A stretch of DNA of 7,219 bases from JBLHGU01 sp047615875 (lineage in GTDB: Bacteria; Pseudomonadota; Gammaproteobacteria; Arenicellales; CAJQKF01). The notes beneath the pieces were generated by a model, which was not told the origin of the DNA, searched no databases, and saw only the letters and a program-made list of their open reading frames with translations. Shown here in pieces: positions 6,750-7,219 of this stretch. The position numbers and the translations under genes are program-made. Each line of letters begins with the position of its first letter. Positions within the stretch are counted from its first letter, which is position 1. The DNA lies in the NCBI GenBank assembly GCA_047615875.1, contig JBLHGU010000255.1, positions 1 through 7,219 of the forward strand. The letters are read 5' to 3'.

Positions 6750-7219
6750 TGGTCCGCCATGGAATCACCGTCTGGAACGAAGAAGGAAGAATTCAGGGGC
6801 AAACTGATACACCGCTTTCTGATAATGGCCGCAAACAATGTGCCAGATGGCGTTTGCCGGATCGGTATTATGCCGTGCCCTGGTTTACTAGCACTTTGGC
6901 GCGAACACAACAAACAGCACAGTTGATGGGACAAGAACATTTTCAAGCGTGCACAGAGCTTCAAGAAATGGATTGGGGACACTGGGCGGGGCAAACCATC
7001 CCGGAGATGCGCCTGAGTCTGGGTGGAGAAATGGAGAAAAACGAAAGTCGTGGTCTGGATTTTCGACCAACGGGGGGAGAATCGCCACGCATCGTAAAGA
7101 ATCGACTACGCAACTGGCTTAATTTGAACGACGACCAATCATCAACTATGGTAATTGTGGCCCACAAGGGTGTGATTCGAGCAGCCATCAGTCTTGCCAC
7201 CGGATGGGATATGCAACAG
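6734..7219 (+). CDS. Histidine phosphatase family protein (phosphoglycerate mutase-like), 3' end beyond window
   Basis: My translation runs 162 codons to the right edge without a stop; such proteins usually have about 190-220 residues, so most of it is present. It belongs to the branch of the histidine phosphatase superfamily that removes phosphate from small molecules through a phosphohistidine intermediate. The catalytic RHG (8-10) gives nucleophile His9, followed by IQGQTDTPLSDNG (20-32). Arg57 lies in STLARTQQTA, the acidic residue Glu78 in LQEMDWGHWAG, and the second His144 in VAHKGVIRA. All core residues are kept. The more usual SHGG around the second His is AHKG here. Start ATG 6734 has GGGGA at 6725-6729, 4 bases of spacing. 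It overlaps the glycosyltransferase gene by 16 bases, so a sugar-phosphate or glycan-intermediate substrate is plausible. A cobalamin (CobC) or glycolytic role cannot be excluded from sequence alone. Confidence 0.9.
   Translation, partial: MREIIMVRHGITVWNEEGRIQGQTDTPLSDNGRKQCARWRLPDRYYAVPWFTSTLARTQQTAQLMGQEHFQACTELQEMDWGHWAGQTIPEMRLSLGGEMEKNESRGLDFRPTGGESPRIVKNRLRNWLNLNDDQSSTMVIVAHKGVIRAAISLATGWDMQQ

Overview
The window looks like chromosomal DNA of a gammaproteobacterium, probably a marine or environmental member of the Pseudomonas/Oceanospirillum/Cellvibrio side of the class. The basis is the clear similarity to the E. coli/Pseudomonas-type large PurL N-terminus, an LdcA-type L,D-carboxypeptidase with Pseudomonas-like spacing of its catalytic triad, and moderate GC content. 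This placement is an inference from remembered protein families, not from a search. There are no insertion sequences, tRNA or rRNA genes, or CRISPR arrays.

Layout. Two gene sets point away from a 183-bp divergent intergenic region (4216-4398). Leftward (minus strand) runs an 878-residue ABC-exporter-like protein (1579-4215), then an LdcA-like peptidase (656-1582) overlapping it by 4 bases. After a 60-bp gap comes the first 198 codons of purL (595 to beyond base 1), which appears to have its own extended -10 promoter. Rightward (plus strand) runs a tight run of three overlapping genes: a GT4 glycosyltransferase (4399-5634), a second GT4-like glycosyltransferase (5631-6749), and a histidine phosphatase (6734 to beyond 7219). 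Coding density is very high, and no gene-free stretch exceeds 300 bases.

How the genes may work together. purL is housekeeping purine synthesis and is probably unrelated to the rest. The two glycosyltransferases and the phosphatase look like a small cytoplasmic pathway building or trimming a glycan or glycolipid. The divergent membrane ABC protein is a natural candidate for handling that product, and the coupled LdcA hints at a cell-envelope or peptidoglycan connection. That functional link is inference from gene arrangement only.

The standout is the ABC protein. Its transmembrane half looks like an ordinary type IV (MsbA-like) exporter. In its nucleotide-binding half, about 290 residues are inserted between Q-loop and signature motif, and the Q-loop-proximal '(D/E)N(M/I)xxG' element occurs three times. 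Nearly every ATPase motif is altered: Walker A Ser/Thr to Asp, Q-loop Gln lost, signature LSGGQ to LSVVQ, Walker B Asp to Asn, and switch His to Glu. This is either an unusual conserved ABC clade or a pseudo-ATPase.
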